A stretch of DNA of 47,739 nucleotides from Deltaproteobacteria bacterium (lineage in GTDB: Bacteria; Desulfobacterota; Desulfovibrionia; Desulfovibrionales; Desulfovibrionaceae): contig JAISOL010000077.1 in NCBI GenBank assembly GCA_031275645.1, positions 1 to 47,739 on the forward strand, read 5' to 3'. The number at the start of each line of letters is the position of its first letter. Position 1 is the first letter of the stretch. Of this stretch, positions 17,791-25,675 are shown in pieces. The notes beneath the pieces are model-generated. The model saw only the letters and a program-made list of their open reading frames with translations. It made no database searches and had not been told where the DNA came from. Made by a program: the position numbers and the translations under genes.

Positions 17791-18729
17791 GTGCGTTTTA
17801 TAACCTCCGCCTATGGCAATGACTATGCCGCCTTGCTGGCGGTTTTTCTCAAAAGCCTGCACGCGTATTGCCCGGAACTTCCCGTAACGGTTTACTGGCA
17901 GGATATGGACGATGACATCATGGCCGCCTTGCGCGCCGTTTTCCCCCGCGTTGCCTGCGTCAAAACGGAGTTCTCCATTGCCGGAAGCCCGCATCAAAAA
18001 ATTTCCTCCAAAATGAAGCTGTGGCTGCGGGCCGTGGAAGAGGCGCGGGATGAAACCCTGTGCCTGATCGACAGCGACACTGTGGTTCAACGCCCGCTCA
18101 AGGGCTTTTTGAATGGATATGACTGCATATTCACCGACAAGGAAGAACAATTTCACCTTAATACAGGAGTGGTAATTTTGCGCAATACGCCGTCAAGCTC
18201 TGAATTTCTCCAGGCGTGGACGGAAAAAACCCTCAGCATCGTGAACGATGCGGCGCTGCTGGAGCAGGCTGTTTCCGTGGAGAATCATTATGGAGCAGCG
18301 GACCAGATGGCTCTGTACACGCTTATTGATTACCATCCGGAAAGAAAGGAATACGCGTATTCCGCAAAAGGCGGAAAATTCACCCTGAAAGCCGTTCCTT
18401 GCACTGTTCTCAACCAGACGAACTCGGTTCCCCTCTCGCCGGACATCTATGTTTACCACTACAAAGGAGGATGGCGCGGCGTGCTGCTCAAGGGCATCCA
18501 TTCCCCGTACAGGACGAAAAAAGCGTGTCTTCCCATGCAGATTCAATATCTGAGGCTGTACCGGGATGTTCTGAACTCTCTGCGCCGGGAAGCTACGTCG
18601 CAAGAAAGCATCAATAAAATCCGTCTGCATGTGCCTTCGTATTTTGATCTGGACAGCGGCGCATTCCTGCCCTGGCGCTTCCGCCTGGAACTGGCCAAAG
18701 ATACTCTGAAAAAATGGATCGGGGCATGA
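17791..18729 (+). CDS. Glycosyltransferase, GT8-like (GT-A fold)
   Basis: The 312-residue product starts with the strand pattern RFITSAYGNDYAALLAVFLK, typical of GT8-type enzymes that track short displacements (xTSAYGxDY). It has a DxD metal site in CLIDSDTVVQRPLKGF (~93-108), FHLNTGVVILRN and YHYKGGWRGVL. Start GTG at 17791 follows a GGGCGGTGAG sequence. By context it extends the surface glycan. Its TGA overlaps the next ATG (ATGA at 18726). Confidence 0.82.
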   Translation: MRFITSAYGNDYAALLAVFLKSLHAYCPELPVTVYWQDMDDDIMAALRAVFPRVACVKTEFSIAGSPHQKISSKMKLWLRAVEEARDETLCLIDSDTVVQRPLKGFLNGYDCIFTDKEEQFHLNTGVVILRNTPSSSEFLQAWTEKTLSIVNDAALLEQAVSVENHYGAADQMALYTLIDYHPERKEYAYSAKGGKFTLKAVPCTVLNQTNSVPLSPDIYVYHYKGGWRGVLLKGIHSPYRTKKACLPMQIQYLRLYRDVLNSLRREATSQESINKIRLHVPSYFDLDSGAFLPWRFRLELAKDTLKKWIGA

Positions 18730-19769
18730 GCAGGCCGCGCTTTCACATCCTTTTCGACTTTTGCGACGGTCCCTTTGGAGGCGGGAACCAGTTCCTCAAA
18801 GCTCTTAGGGAAGCGTTTCGCAAATATGCCCTGTATGCCGAAGACCCTTCCGGAGCTGATGTGTTTCTGTACAATTCCCATCATGTGCCCGAAAGAGTCT
18901 GGGATATGAGGAAAAAATACAGCAAGGCTATATTCATCCACCGTATGGACGGCCCCATGAGCAAGTACAGTCGAGACAAGGACGTCCGGGATACCATCGC
19001 CTACCTGTTAGGAGAATTCGCGGACGCGACCGTCTTCCAATCCCGGTACAGCATGAAGGCAAACCTTGATCAGGGCATGATACTGAGAGAACCGTATGCC
19101 CTGATCGGCAATGCGCCCGATCCGGATATTTTCTACCTTGGAGAGGCTAAAAAAACCTCCGGAAAATTTTCCATCGCCGCCACCTCATGGTCCGGAAACA
19201 TCAATAAAGGGTTTGAAGTCTACGAGTGGCTTGACAACAATCTGGACTTTTCCCGTTACGACATGACATTCATAGGCAACTCGCCCGCCGATTTCAAAAA
19301 CATTACCCTGATTCCCCCTCTGCCCAGCGCCCAACTGGCGGATGAACTACGTAAACGGCATGTCTATATCACGGCGTCGCTCAGCGATCCCTGCTCAAAC
19401 GCCCTGATCGAGGCCCTCAATTGCGGTCTTGTTCCTATCGCCCGCAACAGTGGGGGACATCCGGAAATTGTCCGCGACGAATCATTGTTGTTCGACGAGG
19501 CGACAGAGATTCCGGGGATACTGGATCGGATTGCCGCGGAACACGAGCGTATCCTGCAACGGCTGACCGTGTGGACCATTGAGGATATAGCCGGACAATA
19601 CTGTGACTTTGCCCGCTACGTCATACAAAAAGGAAGAAAGTATCTGCCGGAAAAAACATTCAAGAAAACAGTTGGGTTCTTGCGGGAGATTTTGGGCGTA
19701 AAAGAAAAAAAAAGGCTCTGGAAGAAGATGTTCATAAGTTACAATATCTTTCCATGGAGAAATAATTGA
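18726..19769 (+). CDS. Glycosyltransferase, GT4-like
   Basis: The 347-residue product has an N-terminal domain with ILFDFCDGPFGGGNQFLKAL (Gly-rich loop) and IFIHRMDGPMSKYSRDKD. Its C-terminal donor domain has ATSWSGNINKGFEVYEWL and SLSDPCSNALIEALNCGLVP, the GT4 E-x7-E region in shortened form. The C-terminal 60 residues are basic, with an A9 run (19705-19713) coding Glu-Lys-Lys-Arg. Start ATG 18726 overlaps the preceding stop (ATGA), and its own stop overlaps the next start (TTGA). The acceptor is unknown. Confidence 0.82.
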   Translation: MSRPRFHILFDFCDGPFGGGNQFLKALREAFRKYALYAEDPSGADVFLYNSHHVPERVWDMRKKYSKAIFIHRMDGPMSKYSRDKDVRDTIAYLLGEFADATVFQSRYSMKANLDQGMILREPYALIGNAPDPDIFYLGEAKKTSGKFSIAATSWSGNINKGFEVYEWLDNNLDFSRYDMTFIGNSPADFKNITLIPPLPSAQLADELRKRHVYITASLSDPCSNALIEALNCGLVPIARNSGGHPEIVRDESLLFDEATEIPGILDRIAAEHERILQRLTVWTIEDIAGQYCDFARYVIQKGRKYLPEKTFKKTVGFLREILGVKEKKRLWKKMFISYNIFPWRNN

Positions 19770-20551
19770 CAAACGCTATAAAAAGACATTTTAACGGAAC
19801 CCGTCTTGTATGGCACAGATCATCTGAACCCATGGATTGGGACAGGCATTGGGCTGAAGCAATTTCTCCGGCGCTCTACCCTCCACATTCAACCGGCCTC
19901 GGCCCTCTGTCGTTTATTGCCGAAGCCATGCCGAGACAGGGCAAAATTCTGGAAGCAGGCTGCGGCATGGGGCATATCGTCCATGAACTGCGGATGCAGG
20001 GGTTTGATTGCGAGGGCGTGGACAACGCAAAACAGACCATTGCCCGAATCCGTGAAATCAATCCCGATCTGCCGGTTTTCGCCGGAGATGTGTTGCATTT
20101 GGGCGCTCCTGACGGCCATTACGCGGGATATATCTCTCTGGGCGTGGTGGAACACCGCGAGGAAGGGCCGGAGCCTTTTCTGAGGGAAGCCTGGCGCGTG
20201 CTTGCAAACAATGGTCGCGCCATCTTCACTGTGCCCTTTTTCAATACCGTTCGACGCCACAAGGCTAAAATCGGCTGTTACCCCCCCCCCCCCCGAAAAC
20301 AACACGATCTGGTCTTTTACCAATACGCCTTTATGCGGGAGGAATTCACGAACCTCTTGGAACAGCACGGTTTCACCATCCGCGCCGTTACTTATTATGA
20401 CCCCTGGAAGGGTTTGAAAGACGAATTGCCGCCTTTCGCCTGGCTGAACAGCCGGGCCAAAGCGGCAACCAAAGGCCGGCAATGGGCCGACAGAAACTCT
20501 TGGCTTTATCCTTTGGCGGCGCACATGCTGGCGCTAATCTGCGAGAAATAG
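19766..20551 (+). CDS. SAM-dependent methyltransferase with internal C14 tract (putative phase-variable)
   Basis: The 261-residue product has motif I KILEAGCGMGHIVHELRMQG (~53-72), the acidic end CEGVDNAKQTIARIREIN, ISLGVVEHREEGPEPFLREA, and NNGRAIFTVPFFNTV. The start is TTG 19766 (GGAG about eight bases upstream), overlapping the preceding stop. A C14 tract codes YPPPPR at ~172-177, and the gene is in frame as sequenced. Loss of one C would bring a stop at 20417 after ~39 foreign residues, removing the last ~85 residues. The substrate is inferred to be a sugar of the glycan. Confidence 0.87.
   Translation: MTNAIKRHFNGTRLVWHRSSEPMDWDRHWAEAISPALYPPHSTGLGPLSFIAEAMPRQGKILEAGCGMGHIVHELRMQGFDCEGVDNAKQTIARIREINPDLPVFAGDVLHLGAPDGHYAGYISLGVVEHREEGPEPFLREAWRVLANNGRAIFTVPFFNTVRRHKAKIGCYPPPPRKQHDLVFYQYAFMREEFTNLLEQHGFTIRAVTYYDPWKGLKDELPPFAWLNSRAKAATKGRQWADRNSWLYPLAAHMLALICEK
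20281..20294 (+). repeat. Homopolymer tract C14 inside a methyltransferase gene
   Basis: Fourteen consecutive C on the coding strand, the longest homopolymer in the window. It is in frame with the gene at 19766-20551. Confidence 0.95.
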
Positions 20552-20634
20552 CCCCTGAATTGGATATGGACAACTTGGTCTACATGGTCATATTTGGCTA
20601 TTTTTGAACAAACGACCGGAGAGGGAGAAAGGCC
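20552..20634 (+). promoter_or_regulatory. Probable promoter/operator of a toxin-antitoxin locus
   Basis: The gap after the C14 methyltransferase contains TTGGTCTACATGGTCATA with near-palindromic TGGTCTACATGGTCA, a pattern often seen in front of Phd/YefM-type antitoxin genes. A -35-like TTGGTC and a -10-like TATTTT are 18 bases apart. GAGGGAGAAAGG provides a ribosome site for the antitoxin remnant at 20635. Assignment is by pattern only. Confidence 0.4.
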
Positions 20635-20802
20635 ATGAAAACATTACCGCTGGCGGAAGCCAAGGCTCAATTGTCGGCTATATGGCGGAACGCCCTGGTT
20701 CAATGGCAGGGGACATTGACAGTGGCCCTGGTTTTTGGCATGTTAAATATTATTTTTAGAATGTCAAACATGGGAAAAAGATTATGGCCAATATCCAGAT
20801 AA
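20635..20802 (+). pseudogene. Remnant of a Phd/YefM-family antitoxin
   Basis: The frame begins MKTLPLAEAKAQLSAIW, the characteristic start of Phd/YefM antitoxins (xLAEAKAxLSA). It then loses all similarity and continues as unrelated sequence to a stop at 20802, overlapping the dinJ-like gene. The DNA-binding start is therefore left without the toxin-binding half. It suggests that one antitoxin module has been overwritten by another. Confidence 0.55.
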
Positions 20803-21035
20803 AAGTGGATGATTCCCTGCGTGATGCCGCTCAAATGGTAGCAAGTCAAATAGGACTTGATGTCGCAACGGCGGTGCGTATGTTTTTAGTTCAAATGGTG
20901 AAAGCCAATGGCTTGCCATTTCAAGCGGTTGCTGACCCATTCTATAGTGTTGCGAATCAGCGATATTTGGAACGCGCGGCTGAAGCTATAAAAAACGACG
21001 TTAATATTGTGCATCATGATATAATTGAGGAGTAA
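20784..21035 (+). CDS. RelB/DinJ-family antitoxin
   Basis: The 83-residue product has a ribbon-helix-helix start (ANIQIKVDDSLRDAAQMVAS, ~2-21; GLDVATAVRMFLVQMVKANG, ~24-43) typical of DinJ/RelB. It neutralises the toxin encoded two bases downstream and probably represses its own promoter. Base composition is clearly more AT-rich than the neighbouring glycan genes, a sign of recent acquisition. The ATG at 20784 has GGGAAAAAG upstream. Confidence 0.88.
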   Translation: MANIQIKVDDSLRDAAQMVASQIGLDVATAVRMFLVQMVKANGLPFQAVADPFYSVANQRYLERAAEAIKNDVNIVHHDIIEE

Positions 21036-21037
21036 TC

Positions 21038-21298
21038 ATGCGTTTATCCTGGTATTCTGACGCATGGGAAGATTATATTTACTGGCAAAAGCATGATAAA
21101 AAAATACTCAAAAAAATTAACGATCTTTTAAAGGATATAGCGCGTAACAAATATACAGGCATTGGAAAGCCTGAGCCTTTAAAAGAAAACCTTGTAGGAT
21201 GGTGGAGTCGCCGTATCAATGATGAAGATCGTTTGGTGTATAGAATTGATGAAGAAAATTGTTTAATTTTGCAATGTAAGGGACATTATGATAGTTAA
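21038..21298 (+). CDS. Txe/YoeB-family mRNA interferase toxin
   Basis: The 86-residue product aligns by eye along its whole length with E. coli YoeB (for example KPEPLKENLVGWWSRRI against KPEPLKHNLSGFWSRRI). The catalytic set Glu46, Arg65, His83 and Tyr84 is conserved, so the toxin should be active. YoeB cuts mRNA in the ribosomal A site and blocks translation. Here it is paired with a DinJ/RelB antitoxin rather than YefM. The last 11 bases also encode the start of the next glycosyltransferase, so the pair is tightly joined to the glycan operon. Confidence 0.93.
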   Translation: MRLSWYSDAWEDYIYWQKHDKKILKKINDLLKDIARNKYTGIGKPEPLKENLVGWWSRRINDEDRLVYRIDEENCLILQCKGHYDS

Positions 21299-23240
21299 TA
21301 ATCAATCTTCCGTGAACCTCCTCCTCTTCATGACCCGCGGCATGTCCCTGGCCGCCTGGAAGCGGAACGGCTCCCTCACCCGCGAGCTGGCCCTGTACGA
21401 AAGGCTGGCGGAGCGCGGCCTGCGCACTTCCGTCATTTCCTGGGGCGGAAAGGAGGACATCGCCATTGCCGCCGCTTTCCCCTGGTTGAGCGTATACTTC
21501 AATACGCGCGGCTTGGCGCGGGAGCGCTATGAACGCCTGCTGCCGCTTATCCATGCCCTCCCCCTGTTGCGGGCGGACATAATCAAATCCAACCAGATCA
21601 ACGGCGCGGATCTGGCCCTGCGCTGCGCCCGCTTCTGGAAAAAACCCTTCATCGCCCGCTGCGGCTATTTGTGGAGCAATATCTGCGCTCAACAACATCC
21701 CGAGTTGCTGGCCGGAGTGCAAGCGCTTGAAAAAGAGGTTTTTACGCATGCCTCATTATGCGTGGTAACCACGGAAGCCATCCGCGACGCAGTGCTGCGC
21801 GCCTGTAAGCTGCCGGTCGAACAGGTCACGTGCGTCCCCAATTATGTGCCTGATTATTTCTACAGGGTGCCGCCTGGAGACGGCGCCAAACCCTCTATTG
21901 TCACTGCGGTGGGGCGTCTGTCGCCTGAAAAAAACCTCTTCGCCCTCATTGACGCCTGCGCCGGGCTGGACCTGACCCTGCGCCTCATGGGCGAAGGGGA
22001 GCAGAGGGCGGAGCTGGCCGCCCGCGCCGTAGCCAGAGGGGTACGTCTGGAAATGCCCGGCAACATGCCCCATCAGGATTTGCCTCGCCTCCTGGCGGAA
22101 AGCGCCGTCTGCGTGCTGGTCTCGCTCTTTGAGGGCCACCCCAAGGCCCTCATCGAATACATGGCCTGCGGCCGCGCCGTGCTGGGCACAAAAGTGGAGG
22201 GCATAGCCCCGCTCATCCGGGACGGCGAAAACGGCCTTCTCTGCGCCACGGACGCCGCCTCCATCCGCCAGGGACTGCAAAGGCTGCTTGCGGACGCTTC
22301 CTTGCGCCGCCGGCTCGGGCAACAGGCCAGGGAGGACGCCCGGCGCTTTTCCCTGGAGCGCATAGCCGAACAGGAACTGGACTTGTATGGAAAGCTGCCG
22401 CGCTCAAGCTTCAGCGCCAGCCTGGGGCAAGGAATACGGCACTGCCTGGGCGCGGCCTTCAGGGCTGCCCGGCACCGGAGAATCCGGCGGCCGACAAAAC
22501 CGCCCCCCCCCGGAACCTCCTCCAGTGCTGAAGTTTCGGTTCGCTCCCGCGAGGCTTTCGTGGAAAAAACTCTGGCCGGCATCCAGGACTGGCTGGCGGA
22601 CAAAAGTCCGGCTGACGCCCTGCGCCTGCTCTTCACCCTTGACCAGCGGCTCTATGCCCTGCAAGGGGCGCGGGCCGTGGCCTACGATAACGGCGTCCAT
22701 ACCAAGCACCGGCACACCCGCTATCACGATTTTTTCGTCAAGCGCCTGCACCCCGGCGAACGGGTGCTGGACATCGGCTGCGGCAACGGGTTCCTGGCCT
22801 GGGATATGGCGGAAAAGGGCGGCGCTCTGGTTACCGGCATTGATCTTGCGCCGGAGAATATCCGCATCGCCCGGGAGCGTTTCTCCCATCCACGGGTGAC
22901 CCATATCCGCGGCGACGCCCTCAGGGATCTTCCGGAGGGTGAATATGAGACAGTGGTTCTGTCCAACGTGCTGGAACATCTGCCGGAGTGCGCCGCCTTT
23001 CTGCGCAAGGCGCTGGCGGCCCTGCGACCGGCGCGCTGCCTGATCCGGGTGCCGCTCTTTGAACGGGACTGGCGCGTGCCCCTGAAAAAGGAACTCGGCC
23101 TGGAATGGCGGCTGGATGCCACGCATGAAACCGAATACACCCTGGAATCTTTCGCGGAGGAAATGGACGCCGCCGGGCTGGCTGTCATCCATCAGGAAAT
23201 CCGCTGGAGCGAAATATGGTGCGAAGCATGTCCTCGCTGA
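21288..23240 (+). CDS. Fusion: GT4 glycosyltransferase plus SAM methyltransferase, joined at a C9 tract
   Basis: Residues ~1-395 form a GT4 enzyme: LLLFMTRGMSLAAWKRNGSL, PSIVTAVGRLSPEKNLFALI, LRLMGEGEQRAELAARAV, SLFEGHPKALIEYMACGRAV (E-x7-E). Residues ~425-650 form a methyltransferase: FVKRLHPGERVLDIGCGNGF (motif I), TVVLSNVLEHLPECAAFLRK. The linker (PTKPPPPGTSSS) is coded by a C9 tract. Gain of one C would stop translation at 22529-22531 and release the GT alone. An in-frame GTG at 22560 with GAGG upstream could then restart the methyltransferase. The start ATG 21288 lies inside the toxin gene with AAGGGA upstream. 650 residues. Confidence 0.9.
   Translation: MIVNNQSSVNLLLFMTRGMSLAAWKRNGSLTRELALYERLAERGLRTSVISWGGKEDIAIAAAFPWLSVYFNTRGLARERYERLLPLIHALPLLRADIIKSNQINGADLALRCARFWKKPFIARCGYLWSNICAQQHPELLAGVQALEKEVFTHASLCVVTTEAIRDAVLRACKLPVEQVTCVPNYVPDYFYRVPPGDGAKPSIVTAVGRLSPEKNLFALIDACAGLDLTLRLMGEGEQRAELAARAVARGVRLEMPGNMPHQDLPRLLAESAVCVLVSLFEGHPKALIEYMACGRAVLGTKVEGIAPLIRDGENGLLCATDAASIRQGLQRLLADASLRRRLGQQAREDARRFSLERIAEQELDLYGKLPRSSFSASLGQGIRHCLGAAFRAARHRRIRRPTKPPPPGTSSSAEVSVRSREAFVEKTLAGIQDWLADKSPADALRLLFTLDQRLYALQGARAVAYDNGVHTKHRHTRYHDFFVKRLHPGERVLDIGCGNGFLAWDMAEKGGALVTGIDLAPENIRIARERFSHPRVTHIRGDALRDLPEGEYETVVLSNVLEHLPECAAFLRKALAALRPARCLIRVPLFERDWRVPLKKELGLEWRLDATHETEYTLESFAEEMDAAGLAVIHQEIRWSEIWCEACPR
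22503..22511 (+). repeat. Homopolymer tract C9 at an enzyme domain junction
   Basis: Nine consecutive C encode the Pro-rich linker between the GT and methyltransferase halves of the 650-residue fusion. Confidence 0.93.
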
Positions 23241-25660
23241 ATGCCAAGCGACAGCCTGTTCATCCCCCATCTGTAGGGATAGTCATTGTTTCATATAATG
23301 CATCTGATGCGCTATGCCTTACTCTTTCCAGTCTCGCTATCGCCAAATCAGATATCAATGCAAAAATAGCACTTGTTGACAATGCCTCATCCGCAACCGA
23401 ACGTAAAAAAATACATAAAATTTTTGACAACTATGCGGATTCTCCAAACAAAAAATGGAATTTTTTCCAATCGGAAACCAATCTCGGCTTTTCAGGTGGA
23501 AACAATATTGGTATTGAATTTTTTCTTAATGATGAAGATATAACACATATCTGCCTTCTCAATTCCGATACCATTGTTTCTGATTATTGGATTGACAGGC
23601 TGGTTGATAAAAATGTTCCTATAATAAGCCCTGTAACAAACAAATCTGACAGTATTCAATACGTGCCGACTGAATATAAATTTAAGATATGTAATGCTTT
23701 GGATGGAAATTTGATTAACAAACATGTGTTTGCAACTATCAATGACTTTTCTCAGCGGCGTTTTAATTTGTTTAAAGGCTACATGATTTCTGATGAAATA
23801 ACTTTTTTTTGTGTTCTTCTGACAAAAGAGGTTGTGCGGAAAGTCGGCTTTCTTGATACCGCTTTTTTCCCCGGAGGCTTTGAGGATGATGACTATTGTC
23901 TACGCGCCAGGGCTTGCGGATTCGAATGCTTTAACGCTCGAGACGTGTTTGTTCATCATTGGGGATCGATGTCTTTTAAACTTTTGGGTCATAACTATTT
24001 TCAGCAACATGTCGTAAAGAACAGACAATACCTGGAAGCTAAGCATGGCATCACATGGCGCATGAGGACGCATAAGGCTTTTTCCTCGTATCGCCTGGAT
24101 CTTATGTTCCTTCTTAAACGGAGAGAAAACGCGCATGCGGGTATACTCCACAGGCTTTTCAGAGATAGTCTTGATCCCCTTCTCCGGTATTTTGCCGATG
24201 ATTTTTTTTCATTACGCACCCGCGCCGTTGCCGCGTCCGGTTTCCCCAGCCATTTGCTTCCTCCGCCTGATCTGGAAGAATCGACGCGCAATCTTCCTCG
24301 TCTATGGGGCAATCTCCTCCAAGACGTCAATAAAGCTGTTGCGTGCGTGATGCAAAGCAATTTTCTGAAACAGCTGGAACGGGATTTTCTCTACCTTGAA
24401 AACTGCGTACAGGAAACCGTGGAGGCAAGTCGCGCTATCCAAACCTGGTTTAAGCAAAACAACCCGGCCTGTTGGAGCGGCTGGCATGAACGAGCCACAA
24501 AAATTATAGGTTTCGTTCGAAAGGTAGGACATGCGCTTCTGAAGCGTCAGGGGATTATTTTTTTTGGAGGCTATTTTTATAGAGAAAGAGAGCAGGACGG
24601 GTATTTTCAACGAATCGCCGCCATCGACAGTCTTTTTGACGATACTCTGCGTATCTATGTGGATTTTCATGCGCGTCCGGCCTATTATGAGGTCAGATGG
24701 ATTACTCGCCCGGCTCCGTCGACCGTTGTATTCAGCTGTACCGGATCAAGACTGCGCTTAGTACGTATAGCTGTCTGCATTGCGGTATTGGCCATACGAT
24801 ATCGCAGGATATATTTTCACAGCGTTCTTGCCATGCGTTGGCCGTTTTTTTATCTTTTACGCATTCCGGGCATGCGAAGCGTAATGGATGTCCACGGAGT
24901 TGTACCTGAGGAGTTCCGCTATCACAATGATTTTTACAGCGCTGTTCGCTTTGAAAAACTGGAAGGATTTGCGATCAGATATGCCAGGTTTATTATTGTT
25001 GTCACTGAATCAATGGGCCACTATCTGCGACTGAAGTACCGCGAATGTTTGCGTGGACGACTCGCATCCTTTCCCATCTTACCGATTGTGATGCCTGAAT
25101 CGGGCCATACCAAACGAAATGCGGAAAAACCTGTTGTGGTGTATGCCGGGGGGCTGCACAAATGGCAATTGCTCCCAAGGATGGCGGAAGCCATAGCGAA
25201 GCAGCCCAATCTGTGCCTGTACAGGATATTCACACCCCAGCCCGAAGAATTCAGAAAGTTGTTGCCGGAACATTTACGAGACTATCCGACAATCCTGGTA
25301 GACAGCAAATCCCGCGAGGAACTTATGTTCCACTATCAGAGTTGTGACTATGGTTTTATCCTCCGTGATGATTGCGTCGTTAATCATGTGGCATGTCCTA
25401 CAAAACTTGTGGAATATATGGCCGTAGGCATCGTCCCTATTGTCAATTGTCCAAAAATCGGGGATTTTGCCGAAAAAGGATTCCGTTATATCACATTGGC
25501 GGATTTTGAACGTGGTATACTGCCGGACGAAAAAACACGCCGCTGTATGGCCTCTGAAAATCTGGTCATATATGAACGCATGAAGGCAGAATACAATGCG
25601 GGTATAGAAACATTACGCGCATATGTCTGCGCTCCCCAAATTTATCGTCCACAGAAATGA
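23216..25660 (+). CDS. Fusion: GT2 glycosyltransferase plus GT4-like glycosyltransferase
   Basis: The 814-residue product has an N-terminal GT2 (rhamnosyltransferase-like) domain: VGIVIVSYNASDALCLTLSS, NLGFSGGNNIGIEF, CLLNSDTIVSDYW (DxD), FFPGGFEDDDYCLRARACGF. A linker of ~150 residues follows, then a GT-B module (~450-814) with MDVHGVVPEEFRYHND, VVYAGGLHKWQLLPRM, NHVACPTKLVEYMAVGIVPI. The second module is homologous along its length to the free protein at 30558. The first third is strikingly AT-rich, with T8 runs at 23813 and 24202, unlike the flanking genes; the gene looks mosaic. ATG 23216 has GGAG seven bases upstream and overlaps the previous gene by 25 bases. Confidence 0.9.
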   Translation: MVRSMSSLNAKRQPVHPPSVGIVIVSYNASDALCLTLSSLAIAKSDINAKIALVDNASSATERKKIHKIFDNYADSPNKKWNFFQSETNLGFSGGNNIGIEFFLNDEDITHICLLNSDTIVSDYWIDRLVDKNVPIISPVTNKSDSIQYVPTEYKFKICNALDGNLINKHVFATINDFSQRRFNLFKGYMISDEITFFCVLLTKEVVRKVGFLDTAFFPGGFEDDDYCLRARACGFECFNARDVFVHHWGSMSFKLLGHNYFQQHVVKNRQYLEAKHGITWRMRTHKAFSSYRLDLMFLLKRRENAHAGILHRLFRDSLDPLLRYFADDFFSLRTRAVAASGFPSHLLPPPDLEESTRNLPRLWGNLLQDVNKAVACVMQSNFLKQLERDFLYLENCVQETVEASRAIQTWFKQNNPACWSGWHERATKIIGFVRKVGHALLKRQGIIFFGGYFYREREQDGYFQRIAAIDSLFDDTLRIYVDFHARPAYYEVRWITRPAPSTVVFSCTGSRLRLVRIAVCIAVLAIRYRRIYFHSVLAMRWPFFYLLRIPGMRSVMDVHGVVPEEFRYHNDFYSAVRFEKLEGFAIRYARFIIVVTESMGHYLRLKYRECLRGRLASFPILPIVMPESGHTKRNAEKPVVVYAGGLHKWQLLPRMAEAIAKQPNLCLYRIFTPQPEEFRKLLPEHLRDYPTILVDSKSREELMFHYQSCDYGFILRDDCVVNHVACPTKLVEYMAVGIVPIVNCPKIGDFAEKGFRYITLADFERGILPDEKTRRCMASENLVIYERMKAEYNAGIETLRAYVCAPQIYRPQK

Positions 25661-25675
25661 AGTGATTAGAGAGAG

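Noticed and set aside
19705-19713. A9 run near the end of a glycosyltransferase as a contingency tract
   Set aside because: It lies in the last ~20 codons where a frameshift would change little, and A runs of this length are not exceptional here.
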